DNA from: JAKLFA01 sp964450385
Lineage (GTDB): Bacteria; Omnitrophota; Gorgyraeia; Zapsychrales; JANLHA01
Direction of reading: 5' to 3'
NCBI GenBank assembly: GCA_964450385.1
Contig: CAYVEC010000005.1
Span: 1-64,000, forward strand
Length of the DNA stretch: 64,000 bases
Part shown: positions 32,689 through 41,333 of the stretch, piece by piece
How the letters are laid out: each line of letters opens with the position of its first letter
Numbering within the stretch: the stretch's first letter is position 1
Notes under the pieces: generated by a model
Databases searched by the model: none
The model's input: only the letters and a program-made list of their open reading frames with translations
Told to the model about the DNA's origin: nothing
Program-made: the position numbers and the translations under genes

Positions 32689-34156
32689 CAGATGCCTCCC
32701 CCTCCGCGCCATCCCCTGCGGGCTTCAATAACGGGAACAGGATCACGTCACGGATCGACGGGGAGTCCGTTAAAAGCATCACCAGCCGGTCGATCCCGAT
32801 CCCGAGCCCCCCAGCCGGCGGCATCCCGTATTCCAGGGCCGCGATATAATCCTCATCACACGTCCGCATCCCGGTCTCCTGATCGTCTTTGAGGTCCTCC
32901 AGGAACCGCGCATGCTGCTCCTGCGGGTCATTCAACTCTGAATAGGCGTTCCCGATCTCCATGCCCGCGACAAAACACTCAAACCGCTGCGACAGGGCTG
33001 GCTGCTCAGGCTTCACCTTTGCCAAGGGGCAGAGAAAGGTAAAGTAATCTGTAAAAAAGACTGGGTTAAGGCTTTTGTCCTCCTCGAGGATGTCCTCAAC
33101 GATCTTCATCACGGCAGACCTCGTGAGCACATCGATCGTCACCTTGCCCCCCTTGTGACGCTTGACCTTCTCGAGCATGACCTCTGCGCTGTCTTCCGGG
33201 TCGATGTCAAACCTCTCCTTGATGACTCCAGCAAAGCTCCGCCGTTCCCACGGGGGAGTAAAATCGATCTCCCCGCCCTGATAGGGCACCTTAAAGCTCC
33301 CGTACAGTTCCTGAGCAAGGCTGCTCACCATCCGTTCCATCAGATCCATCATGTCCTGAAAATCGCCGTAGGCCTGGTAGGCCTCGAGCATGGTAAATTC
33401 AGGGTTGTGCCGCGTCGAGATCCCCTCGTTTCGAAAATTCCGGTTGATCTCGTAGACCCGGTCAAGCCCCCCGACCAATAACCGTTTCAAATAAAGTTCA
33501 GGCGCGATCCGCAGATAGACATCCATATCATACGTGTTGTGGCGGCTCTTGAATGGCCGGCCGCGTGCGCCGCCTGCCATAGGCTGAAGCATCGGGGTCT
33601 CGACCTCAAGGAACCCACGCTGATCAAGGAACGAACGGATCAACGCAATGATCCGGCTCCGCTTAATGAAGATGTCCCGGACCTCGGTGTTCGCGATAAG
33701 ATCAACATAGCGCTGGCGATAGCGGATCTCAACATCCTTGAGCCCATGCCATTTCTCAGGAAGACACATCAGGGATTTGCTCAAGAGCGTCATCTCCGTC
33801 ACCCGGACGCTCTTCTCCCCCATCTGCGTCGTGAACAATTCGCCCTTCACCCCGACGATATCGCCGATATCAAAGAGCCGCACCACATCAAAGGCCGCCT
33901 CGCCGACATTATCCTTGCGGACAAACAGCTGGATCTTATCGGTCATGTCCCGCAGGTCCATGAACATAACCTTGCCGTGTTTGCGGTTGGCCATGATCCG
34001 GCCCGCGACCGTCACCGCCCTGCCCTCAGCAAAATCAGCGAGAACCGAGGCAACCGATTCGACACCATCAAAACGCCTTCCATAGGGATCGATCCCCTGG
34101 CCGCGCAAGGCCGTGAGTTTTTCCTTCCTAACCTGCTTTATTTCATCAACTTCCAT
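32675..34156 (-). CDS. lysS: Lysyl-tRNA synthetase (class II)
   Basis: Charges tRNA-Lys. The 493-residue product has an N-terminal OB-fold anticodon domain (VTVAGRIMANRKHGKVMFMDLRD), motif 2 FRNEGISTRHNPEFTMLEAY, and motif 3 GLGIGIDRLVMLL near the C-terminus. The consensus promoter at 34246-34274 with an 80-nt leader makes it the first gene of the series running to lolC/E-lolD and beyond. Confidence 0.97.
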   Translation of the reverse strand: MEVDEIKQVRKEKLTALRGQGIDPYGRRFDGVESVASVLADFAEGRAVTVAGRIMANRKHGKVMFMDLRDMTDKIQLFVRKDNVGEAAFDVVRLFDIGDIVGVKGELFTTQMGEKSVRVTEMTLLSKSLMCLPEKWHGLKDVEIRYRQRYVDLIANTEVRDIFIKRSRIIALIRSFLDQRGFLEVETPMLQPMAGGARGRPFKSRHNTYDMDVYLRIAPELYLKRLLVGGLDRVYEINRNFRNEGISTRHNPEFTMLEAYQAYGDFQDMMDLMERMVSSLAQELYGSFKVPYQGGEIDFTPPWERRSFAGVIKERFDIDPEDSAEVMLEKVKRHKGGKVTIDVLTRSAVMKIVEDILEEDKSLNPVFFTDYFTFLCPLAKVKPEQPALSQRFECFVAGMEIGNAYSELNDPQEQHARFLEDLKDDQETGMRTCDEDYIAALEYGMPPAGGLGIGIDRLVMLLTDSPSIRDVILFPLLKPAGDGAEGEASDAAV

Positions 34157-34245
34157 AGAAACATTCCTTGTCTGAAGACTGTGTTAACCAACGAACCCCC
34201 ATGAAAAGACATTTTTGGGCTTATAAAGGTAATTTTAATATTAGG

Positions 34246-34274
34246 ATTATATAGAAAAAGGATAGGTGTGTCAA
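34246..34274 (-). promoter_or_regulatory. Consensus promoter upstream of lysS
   Basis: TTGACA (34274-34269), 17-bp spacer, TATAAT (34251-34246), both perfect. The predicted start is near 34239, leaving an AT-rich leader of about 82 nt before the lysS ATG at 34156, with AAGGA about ten bases before it. Confidence 0.85.
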
Positions 34275-34295
34275 TCAAAAGCGGCGGCAGGAGAC

Positions 34296-34316
34296 GCGCC
34301 AAACAGTCCTTGGCGC
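34296..34316. repeat. 7-bp inverted repeat between lpxI and the lysS promoter
   Basis: GCGCCAA (34296-34302) and TTGGCGC (34310-34316) around a 7-base loop. It could be a weak terminator for the envelope operon on the minus strand, but no T-run follows in that direction. Confidence 0.4.
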
Positions 34317-34339
34317 ATAAACATCAAACTATTTGATTT

Positions 34340-35155
34340 TTAAGAAGATACAACACAAATCCCCGCCTGATTCGCGGATCGGATCAATCGTTCTTGATCG
34401 AGGATGAGGGTCTTTCCGGCTTCGATCCCAAGGCACGAACACCGTGCCCGCCGCATAACCTGGACCGTGCGCGGACCCACAACAGGGACATCGAAACGGG
34501 CGTCTTGTTTGGGCTTGCTGGTCTTGACCACAACCGCGCCCTGCCGGGCGATCAGCCCCCCGCGCAGAATACATCGGTCCGTCCCCTCCATCGCCTCGAT
34601 CGCAACGATCGCCTTCTTTTTAACGACCACTGTCTGCCCGATGTCGACCCCGCCGATCATTTTGGCAATGGTCTTGCCAAACTCAATATCAGCCAACTCA
34701 GTCTCCGACGGCCCGCGCTCGGTTAGCGTGCCCTGAGGCGCTAAGAAATCCCGAAGAAGCAGGGTCGAATCAAGGACCCTCAAGTCATGCCGTTCCAAGA
34801 GATCAGAAACCGCTGAAAAGATCGTATCGGCCTTGCGGTCGTTCAAGGCGTCAAAAAAGGCCTTGACCACGGCATCGCCCTGGACGCTCGGATCAAAAAG
34901 ATTCCGCTGGCTGACCTGTCCAGCCATGATCACCTCGCGGACCCCATGGCTCTTAAAAAAATCAAGCCCCTTGCGGATCTCTCCGACGCGGACCCGGGTC
35001 ATGCGGTCCACACACGGCCCGAGCAGCCAGGAGGCATCGCCCCGAATGCCGACAGCCACCACCGTGATCCCCTGACGTTTTGCCGCGCGGGCAAGGAGAA
35101 TCGGAAAATGGCCGTTCCCGGCAACGAGACCGATCGTCTTAGTCTTTTCCCTCAT
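34340..35155 (-). CDS. lpxI: UDP-2,3-diacylglucosamine pyrophosphatase LpxI
   Basis: Forms lipid X in lipid A synthesis, replacing LpxH in some bacteria. The 271-residue product has the LpxI opening IGLVAGNGHFPILLARAA, the GQVSQRNLFDP stretch, DSTLLLRDFLAPQGTLT and a C-terminal GIEAGKTLILD. The start at ATG 35155 overlaps the lpxA stop by 17 bp, so it is the last gene of the lpx operon. lpxB is not in the window. Confidence 0.93.
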   Translation of the reverse strand: MREKTKTIGLVAGNGHFPILLARAAKRQGITVVAVGIRGDASWLLGPCVDRMTRVRVGEIRKGLDFFKSHGVREVIMAGQVSQRNLFDPSVQGDAVVKAFFDALNDRKADTIFSAVSDLLERHDLRVLDSTLLLRDFLAPQGTLTERGPSETELADIEFGKTIAKMIGGVDIGQTVVVKKKAIVAIEAMEGTDRCILRGGLIARQGAVVVKTSKPKQDARFDVPVVGPRTVQVMRRARCSCLGIEAGKTLILDQERLIRSANQAGICVVSS

Positions 35156-35963
35156 CGCGGTCCCCGATATCCACCCCCGGCATGAGCCCCCGCTCACTGT
35201 GGGCGCGGACGAAATCAAGAAGGTGCGTCAATTCCGGGCACGGGGTCAACTCCCGCTCGATCTGGTCCAAGGCATTGGCCTTTGACCGCCCGGTATGAAA
35301 GAGATATTTAAAGGCCTGCTTCAGCGTGCGGATCGCCTCGGCCGAGACACCGGCCCGGCGAAGCCCGACGATGTTCACGCTATGGATCTTGGTGTCGACG
35401 CCGGCGCAGAGGGCAAACGGCGGGACATCCTGATTGATCCGGCTGCATCCGCCGATCATCGCAAGCCGCCCGATCCGCGCGAACTGATGGACCCCGCTCA
35501 ATCCCCCGACAATGGCGTTATCTTCAACCACAACATGTCCTGCAATCGTCGCGACATTGGCAAAAACACAATTATTCCCGATCCGGCAGTCATGGGCCAC
35601 GTGCGAATAGGCCATAAAAAGATTGCCATTCCCGATAACGGTCCTGGCCCCGCCGTCGATCGTCCCGGGATTGATCATGACATACTCGCGGATGATGTTC
35701 CGCTCGCCGATCTCCAGATAAACCTCATCGCCCTCATGGAATTTTTTATCCTGAGGGATGGTCCCGACGACCGCGCCTGGAAAAAGCTGCGTCCCTCGGC
35801 CGATCGTCGTGCGTCCCTCGATATGACAGTGGCTCGCGATGCGAACCCCTTCGGCGATCACGACCTGAGGTCCGATCACCGCATAGGGCCCTATCTCGAC
35901 CCCATCGGCGATCACCGCCCCGTCCTCAATCACCGCTGTTGAATGAATCTGTGCCTGACCCAT
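35139..35963 (-). CDS. lpxA: UDP-N-acetylglucosamine acyltransferase
   Basis: First step of lipid A synthesis: adds a 3-hydroxyacyl chain to UDP-GlcNAc. The 274-residue product is a left-handed beta helix of hexapeptide repeats (IHSTAVIEDGAVIADG onward), with the catalytic-region MAYSHVAHDCRIGNNC, GLSGVHQFARIG and a C-terminal helical domain. It follows lpxC-fabZ after 17 bp. Confidence 0.96.
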   Translation of the reverse strand: MGQAQIHSTAVIEDGAVIADGVEIGPYAVIGPQVVIAEGVRIASHCHIEGRTTIGRGTQLFPGAVVGTIPQDKKFHEGDEVYLEIGERNIIREYVMINPGTIDGGARTVIGNGNLFMAYSHVAHDCRIGNNCVFANVATIAGHVVVEDNAIVGGLSGVHQFARIGRLAMIGGCSRINQDVPPFALCAGVDTKIHSVNIVGLRRAGVSAEAIRTLKQAFKYLFHTGRSKANALDQIERELTPCPELTHLLDFVRAHSERGLMPGVDIGDRDEGKD

Positions 35964-35980
35964 ATGCCGTCCTTATATCA

Positions 35981-37309
35981 TCATGCCTTCGTTAAATATT
36001 CTTCGTCCAAGAACGCGAACATCATCTCCGCCTCACAGACCGTCTCACCGTTCACCCGGGCCACCCCGCGGGTCGATGCCGTCTTCGCCCGGTCACGCAA
36101 GATCTCAACCTCCATCACGAGCTGGTCGCCCGGCTCGACGGTTTTACGGAACTTGGCTTTATCGACGGAGAAAAACAGCCCGACATGTTTGGAATGCAGC
36201 TCGGTCCGGCGTAACAGAATCCCGCTCACCTGGGCCATGGCCTCGACCATCAGGACCCCCGGCATCACAGGCCGCATCGGAAAATGACCTGTAAAGAAAT
36301 TATCATTCGCCGTCACATTCTTGATCCCGACGGCGCGCTTCCCCTCCTCCAATTCAAGGATCCGATCAACAAACAAGAAGGGGTATCGATGGGGCAGACA
36401 CTTTCTAATCTCATTAATGTCCATGGAAATGACTTTCGTGCTCATCTCTCCTCCCTCATGTTTTGGCATCTCGCTCTCTCCAATCTTCTGGACCAAGGCC
36501 ACATTCAAGGCGTGCCCGCTCCGATACGCCTTCACATGACCCCTCACCGGACACCCTAATAAATACAGGTCCCCGATCACGTCCAAAACCTTATGCCGGA
36601 CAAACTCATCAGGGAATCTCAGTGTGTTCTCGACCACCCCATGATCTCCGACGACAAGGGTGTTCTGGTAGTTCGCGCCCTTCCCCATCCCGGCCCGCTT
36701 CAGGGCGTCGGCCTCGGAGAGCAGACAGAACGTCCGCGCCGGGGCGATCTCCTGAACAAAGGCCTCTGGCGTCACGACAATGTCGTAAATCTGTCGTCCG
36801 AGAACAGGGTGATGGTAATCCAACTCATAGGTCACACGAAAATGCTCGGCCGGTTCGATCGTGATCCGCGTCTCTTTGCCCTCAACGGTCATCAAAGACG
36901 CAATCTCGACAAACCGTTTCGGCCCCTCCTGAGAAACGACCCCCGCCTCCTGGATCGCGGACGCGAAATGAAGGGCGCTCCCATCCATGCCCGGCATTTC
37001 CGGGCCATCGAGCTCAACGATAAGATTATCGATCCCGAGCCCATGCAGGACCGCCATGAGATGCTCGACGGTATGGATCGCCTGTGCCCCCTGGCCGATC
37101 GTTGTGCATCGGATGACACTGTCATCAATATGAACGTTCGCCAATGTTAAGGGGATCTCCGGAGATCCCGCAAGGTCGACCCTTCGAAACGAAATCCCAT
37201 GATTCACGGATGCCGGCCTCAAGGACACGGTCACCGTTTTCCCGGTATGAAGACCGACCCCTGTCAAGGACACGGGACGGGCGAGTGTCGACTGCCGCAG
37301 ACTCGTCAT
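35981..37309 (-). CDS. lpxC/fabZ: Bifunctional LpxC deacetylase / FabZ dehydratase
   Basis: A natural fusion. Residues 1-280 are LpxC, the zinc deacetylase committing UDP-acyl-GlcNAc to lipid A, with zinc ligands in HTVEHLMAVLHG (His83) and VRHKVLDVIGDL (His239, Asp243). Residues about 290-442 are FabZ, the 3-hydroxyacyl-ACP dehydratase, with PHRYPFLFVDRI, catalytic His342 in GHFPMRPVMPG and Glu356 in MVEAMAQ. The fusion is known from Bacteroidetes and several PVC-related and other lineages. Coupling both enzymes may balance 3-hydroxyacyl-ACP use between LPS and phospholipids. It overlaps lpxD by 4 bp. Confidence 0.96.
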   Translation of the reverse strand: MTSLRQSTLARPVSLTGVGLHTGKTVTVSLRPASVNHGISFRRVDLAGSPEIPLTLANVHIDDSVIRCTTIGQGAQAIHTVEHLMAVLHGLGIDNLIVELDGPEMPGMDGSALHFASAIQEAGVVSQEGPKRFVEIASLMTVEGKETRITIEPAEHFRVTYELDYHHPVLGRQIYDIVVTPEAFVQEIAPARTFCLLSEADALKRAGMGKGANYQNTLVVGDHGVVENTLRFPDEFVRHKVLDVIGDLYLLGCPVRGHVKAYRSGHALNVALVQKIGESEMPKHEGGEMSTKVISMDINEIRKCLPHRYPFLFVDRILELEEGKRAVGIKNVTANDNFFTGHFPMRPVMPGVLMVEAMAQVSGILLRRTELHSKHVGLFFSVDKAKFRKTVEPGDQLVMEVEILRDRAKTASTRGVARVNGETVCEAEMMFAFLDEEYLTKA

Positions 37310-38352
37310 CTCTCCCCCGTCTGTTTTTTTTCTAACTCCGCGATCCGCTCTTCCAAGAGCCGAAGACGCCGGGCCTGCTCCGGAAGGTCTCCCAGAGAGG
37401 CATGGATCCGTTTGGCCAAAATATGAGGACGGGCCGGAGACCCGAACAGGATCGTTTTTTCAGGGACCGACTCGGCGACCCCGGACTGCGCCGCGACCAT
37501 GACCCCGTCGGCGATAGTCAAATGACCCGCGACGCCGACCTGACCGCCGATCACCACATAATCACCGATCACGGTGCTCCCCGCGATCCCGGCCTGGGCC
37601 ACGATCAGGCATCCCCGGCCGATCCGGACATTATGCGCGATCTGGACCAGATTATCGATCTTTGTTCCTCGGCCGATAACGGTGCGGTCAAAACGGGCCC
37701 GGTCGACCGTCACATTCGCCCCGATCTCAACATCATCCTGGACCTCAACAATCCCGATCTGGGGGATCTTATGATGAACGCCGTCGACGGTTTCGAACCC
37801 GAATCCGTCAGACCCGATCACCGTGCCGCTATGAATGATCACTCGGGAACCGATCAGACTCCGTTCACGGACCGTGACATTCGGATAAATCAAGGTGCCT
37901 TCACCGATCACGCTCTTAAACCCGATGAACACCCCGGCCCCGATCACCGTCCCTCGGCCCAAATGGACCCCGTCCTCAATCACGGCGTGAGGACCGATCG
38001 CAACCCCTTCGCCGATCTCGGCGGAGGCGGCCACAACCGCAGAGGGATGGATCCCCTTGATCGGGTTCGGATGCGGCTCCATAAACAAGGCCGAGGCCTT
38101 TGAAAAAGCGAGCGACGGATGGGCCACACGAATAAGATTCTTCGAGACGTCGCCGACCGCGTCATTCAATCCAACGATGATCCCCGAGGCCTTGGTCTCT
38201 TTCAGCAATCCGGCATATTTCACATTCGACAAAAAAGACAATTCGCCGGCCTTCGCTTCTTTCAGACCCGCACACCCGGTGATCGGCACTGATCCATCGC
38301 CGGCCATGGTCCCGCCGACATGACGGGCGATCTCGCCTAACGTTCGTGACAT
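37306..38352 (-). CDS. lpxD: UDP-3-O-acylglucosamine N-acyltransferase
   Basis: Adds the second acyl chain in lipid A synthesis. The 348-residue product has the N-terminal uridine-binding domain (ELSFLSNVKYAGLLKETKASGIIV), a long hexapeptide-repeat helix with catalytic-type GSDGFGFETVDGVHHKIPQIG, and a C-terminal coiled helix (RLRLLEERIAELEKKQ). The ATG at 38352 is preceded by GGAG. It follows ompH after 86 bp and overlaps lpxC-fabZ. Confidence 0.95.
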   Translation of the reverse strand: MSRTLGEIARHVGGTMAGDGSVPITGCAGLKEAKAGELSFLSNVKYAGLLKETKASGIIVGLNDAVGDVSKNLIRVAHPSLAFSKASALFMEPHPNPIKGIHPSAVVAASAEIGEGVAIGPHAVIEDGVHLGRGTVIGAGVFIGFKSVIGEGTLIYPNVTVRERSLIGSRVIIHSGTVIGSDGFGFETVDGVHHKIPQIGIVEVQDDVEIGANVTVDRARFDRTVIGRGTKIDNLVQIAHNVRIGRGCLIVAQAGIAGSTVIGDYVVIGGQVGVAGHLTIADGVMVAAQSGVAESVPEKTILFGSPARPHILAKRIHASLGDLPEQARRLRLLEERIAELEKKQTGER

Positions 38353-38438
38353 CGGACTCCTTCTAATGCGCATAAGGCCATCGCCCTCGGACGACCTCTT
38401 GAAGGCAATGGCCTGCGCACGATCGACACTAATCCCTG

Positions 38439-38948
38439 CTATTTTTTATAATTACTATTTAAGGTGCTCAAAATCGGATCCGTAATATCCATGGTCTCTT
38501 TGCCATAGATCAAGACGCGGTCATTGAGGATAAAGTCATATCCTTCTTTCTTAGCGAACGCCGCGACCACCTCTTCGACCTCGAGAAGGATCTCCCGGAT
38601 CTTCTCATCGCGCTTCTTCATCAGTTCGGTCCGCTTCTCCTGATCATATTCCCTCGCCTTGGTCGTGAGCTGATTAATGGCCTCCTGCTGCTTGGCCTTC
38701 TCCTCTTCTTTCATGACCGCAAGCTTGCCCCTCAACTCCTCGATCTTCGCAACCTGGTCATTGAGCTCTTTCTGATAGACCGCGTGGTCCTGTTCCAGGG
38801 TCTTATCATATTCCTTCGTTTTCTCATAATTATCAAAAACCTTGTTCAGGTCCAGATAACCGACCTTCTGAGCCTGCGCAACGCCAGATAACGGCATGAG
38901 CAACAATCCAGCAACCACGAGCCCGACGAATCCATTCATCCTGTTCAC
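38439..38948 (-). CDS. OmpH/Skp family periplasmic chaperone
   Basis: Skp holds unfolded outer membrane proteins on the way to BamA. The 169-residue product has a signal peptide (NGFVGLVVAGLLLMPLSGVAQA), the KVGYLDLNKVF strand and a long charged coiled coil (about residues 45-125), then the AAFAKKEGYDFILNDRVLIYG closing strands. I start at GTG 38948 because AAAGGAGG lies five bases before it; the ATG three codons later would be too far. It lies between bamA and lpxD, the order known from many diderms. Confidence 0.92.
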   Translation of the reverse strand: MNRMNGFVGLVVAGLLLMPLSGVAQAQKVGYLDLNKVFDNYEKTKEYDKTLEQDHAVYQKELNDQVAKIEELRGKLAVMKEEEKAKQQEAINQLTTKAREYDQEKRTELMKKRDEKIREILLEVEEVVAAFAKKEGYDFILNDRVLIYGKETMDITDPILSTLNSNYKK

Positions 38949-38979
38949 ATTGTCCTCCTTTGATAGCCTTATGATCGAA

Positions 38980-41295
38980 CTAAAATCCCCGACTGACACT
39001 GAAATAAAATTTTCCAGATCGGTCCGATTCCCCGGGCTGATCATTAAGCGGATACCCATAATCCAGATTAATTGGCCCGATCGGCGTCTTGAACCGCAGC
39101 CCCATACCAACGCCGGCCTTATAATCGCTGCCGCTTGCAAAATCCTGCATATCCGGCCAGACATTTCCGATATCATAAAAGGCCGCGAGCTTCAAGAACG
39201 TCACAAGCGGGATGGTCAGCTCGGCGTTCCCCACGAGCATCGACTCGCCGCCGATGGGGTCCTCGGTATTCGGATCAACAGGCCCCACCATGCGTTCATC
39301 ATATCCACGGATCGTGCGAGCGCCGCCGGAAAAAAACCGCTCGTAGATAGGCACCCCGTCACTGTCACCGTACTCATCTACGATCCCGCCGTGCAGACGA
39401 AATTCCAAAACCGCATCAAACTTTAAGGGAATATTATAGCTGCCCTTCCCAGAAAGGCGATAAAAATCTTTGTCTCCCGCAAACGGGCCGCCCGCCACAT
39501 CCAAGGTGCTGCTCACCATCAGGCCCTTCGTTGGATTATAAACATTGTCGCGCGTGTCCCTTGTCAAATTAAATCCGACGCTGCTGATCGTGTTCTTCCC
39601 CTCCTCGGCCAATAAATCGGCAGAGACATTGTCCTCGAAATTCGAAATATCAATGTTCTCGAGACGATAATTCGTTGTGCCGTACAGGTATTCAGAGAGC
39701 TGCTTACCCAAATGCAGGTCAACGCCTTTCCGTTTCTCATCAAAAGAATACCCGGAATCCTCGTCACGATACCGTTCCGTCAGGTACAGGTCGAACCCGC
39801 CCGATACCGGATAATCCATGATCCAGGGCTCGTCAAAACTCAGGCGAAAACTGTTGCGCTGCGAACTCGCCTCTGTCCGAAAGAGCAGCCGCTGCCCGCC
39901 CCCCGTGAACGTTGGCCAATTCGTAAAATCAAAGTTCCGCTGCTCGATCTCGACAAACCCCACTAGACTGTCGACCGTGCTGTAACCGCCGCCGAAATTG
40001 AACGATCCGGTCTTGGCCTCTTCAACCTGGACGATGAGGTCCTTATAATTCGACCGGTCGGTGTCCTCGGTGTCGTAGGAGATGTCCTTAAAATATCCGA
40101 GATTCTGGAGGCGCTCTTTGCTCCGGCGCAATTTCGCCCCGTCAAAACGATCGCCGGGATAAAGCCGCATCTCCCGCCGCACAACAATATCGCGCGTCCG
40201 GGTATTCCCTTGGACCTTGATCTTGTTCACAAAGGCCAGGGCTCCCTCAAAGACATCGAGGCGCACCATCACCTTCCCGGTCTCGGGATGAAGGGCCGTT
40301 GAATCCTGAACCTGAGCGAAAATATAACCTTTATCAAAATACACAGTCCGGACATTCGCGATATCAAGGCTGAGTTTGTCGCGGCTAAAGACCTGGCCCG
40401 GCCGGATCTCCTTCATCGCGTCCAAGATCTCTTCCTGAGTCACAACACTGTTCCCTTGGACCGAGACGCCCTCGACATAATACCTCTTCCCCTCAACCAC
40501 TGTAAAGGTGAGCTCGATGCGGCCCTTCCGCCCTTGAACGGTCTCTTTGGTGACCCGGGCATCAATAAAACCCTCTTTCCCATAGAACGACTGCAGCCGG
40601 GCAACGTCTTCATCCACCACTTGATCTTTCAGATGCCCAGAGGTAAACCACCCACTCCGCCGGCTCTTGACGACCCGCATCAGGCGCTTATCGGAAAAGG
40701 TTGTGTTGCCCTCAAAATGAATCTGACGAACAAGGAGCCGCGGGCCTTCTTTGATCACAAAGTGCAACTTCACTTGGTTATTCACCGGATCCGCCTCTTC
40801 CTGGACATCGATCGCGACCGAGGACAGCCCCTTTTTTGAATACAGCTCTTTGATCACATCAATATCATCTTTGAGGGTTTTTCGGTCCAGGAATTTCCCC
40901 TTCTTAGTCGATATCTTTTTGAGGAGAAACTTAGGCTTGTAATACCGCAGACGCGAGAACGTGATCTCCCCCACGACCGGCTTTTCAACCACATGAAAGA
41001 TCACCCGAAATCCGTCCTGGAACTCTTCCCGGTCCACCCGAACATCCGAAAAATACCCGGTATTGTACAACCGCTTTAGGTCGTCCGAGATCACACCCTG
41101 GAGATACTCCTGATCAACCCGCGTCTTGATCTTGGACAAGATCGTGGCAAGGGAGATCGTCTTGTTTCCCCTAACCTCAACGGCGGTAACATTTTTCCGC
41201 TTTACTGAAACATTCTCGGTCGGCAGAGATTGCGCTTGGGCACTGGCCACAACCGCGGTAAGGCACCACACCATGAGGAGATATTTTTTTATCAT
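38980..41295 (-). CDS. bamA: Outer membrane protein assembly factor BamA
   Basis: Core of the beta-barrel assembly machine. The 771-residue product has a signal peptide (MIKKYLLMVWCLTAVVASAQA), five POTRA-type repeats up to about residue 430, and a C-terminal barrel ending in a phenylalanine (YFSVSRGF). Barrel features include the FFSGGARTIRGYDER segment of loop 6. The ATG at 41295 has no Shine-Dalgarno site and lies nine bases after the -10 box, so translation is probably leaderless. The promoter's -35 box overlaps the dnaB stop codon. Confidence 0.95.
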   Translation of the reverse strand: MIKKYLLMVWCLTAVVASAQAQSLPTENVSVKRKNVTAVEVRGNKTISLATILSKIKTRVDQEYLQGVISDDLKRLYNTGYFSDVRVDREEFQDGFRVIFHVVEKPVVGEITFSRLRYYKPKFLLKKISTKKGKFLDRKTLKDDIDVIKELYSKKGLSSVAIDVQEEADPVNNQVKLHFVIKEGPRLLVRQIHFEGNTTFSDKRLMRVVKSRRSGWFTSGHLKDQVVDEDVARLQSFYGKEGFIDARVTKETVQGRKGRIELTFTVVEGKRYYVEGVSVQGNSVVTQEEILDAMKEIRPGQVFSRDKLSLDIANVRTVYFDKGYIFAQVQDSTALHPETGKVMVRLDVFEGALAFVNKIKVQGNTRTRDIVVRREMRLYPGDRFDGAKLRRSKERLQNLGYFKDISYDTEDTDRSNYKDLIVQVEEAKTGSFNFGGGYSTVDSLVGFVEIEQRNFDFTNWPTFTGGGQRLLFRTEASSQRNSFRLSFDEPWIMDYPVSGGFDLYLTERYRDEDSGYSFDEKRKGVDLHLGKQLSEYLYGTTNYRLENIDISNFEDNVSADLLAEEGKNTISSVGFNLTRDTRDNVYNPTKGLMVSSTLDVAGGPFAGDKDFYRLSGKGSYNIPLKFDAVLEFRLHGGIVDEYGDSDGVPIYERFFSGGARTIRGYDERMVGPVDPNTEDPIGGESMLVGNAELTIPLVTFLKLAAFYDIGNVWPDMQDFASGSDYKAGVGMGLRFKTPIGPINLDYGYPLNDQPGESDRSGKFYFSVSRGF

Positions 41296-41304
41296 AATGA
41301 AAAA

Positions 41305-41333
41305 ATTATAGGGGTAAGACCTGGTGATGTCAA
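41305..41333 (-). promoter_or_regulatory. Consensus promoter of the bamA-lpx operon
   Basis: TTGACA (41333-41328), 17-bp spacer, TATAAT (41310-41305), both perfect. The TGA inside the -35 box is the dnaB stop codon. The predicted transcription start is within a few bases of the bamA ATG. Confidence 0.85.

Noticed and set aside
34157..34245. Possible T-box or riboswitch in the lysS leader
   Set aside because: The leader is only about 80 nt and AT-rich; I see no T-box sequence, antiterminator or lysine-riboswitch features.
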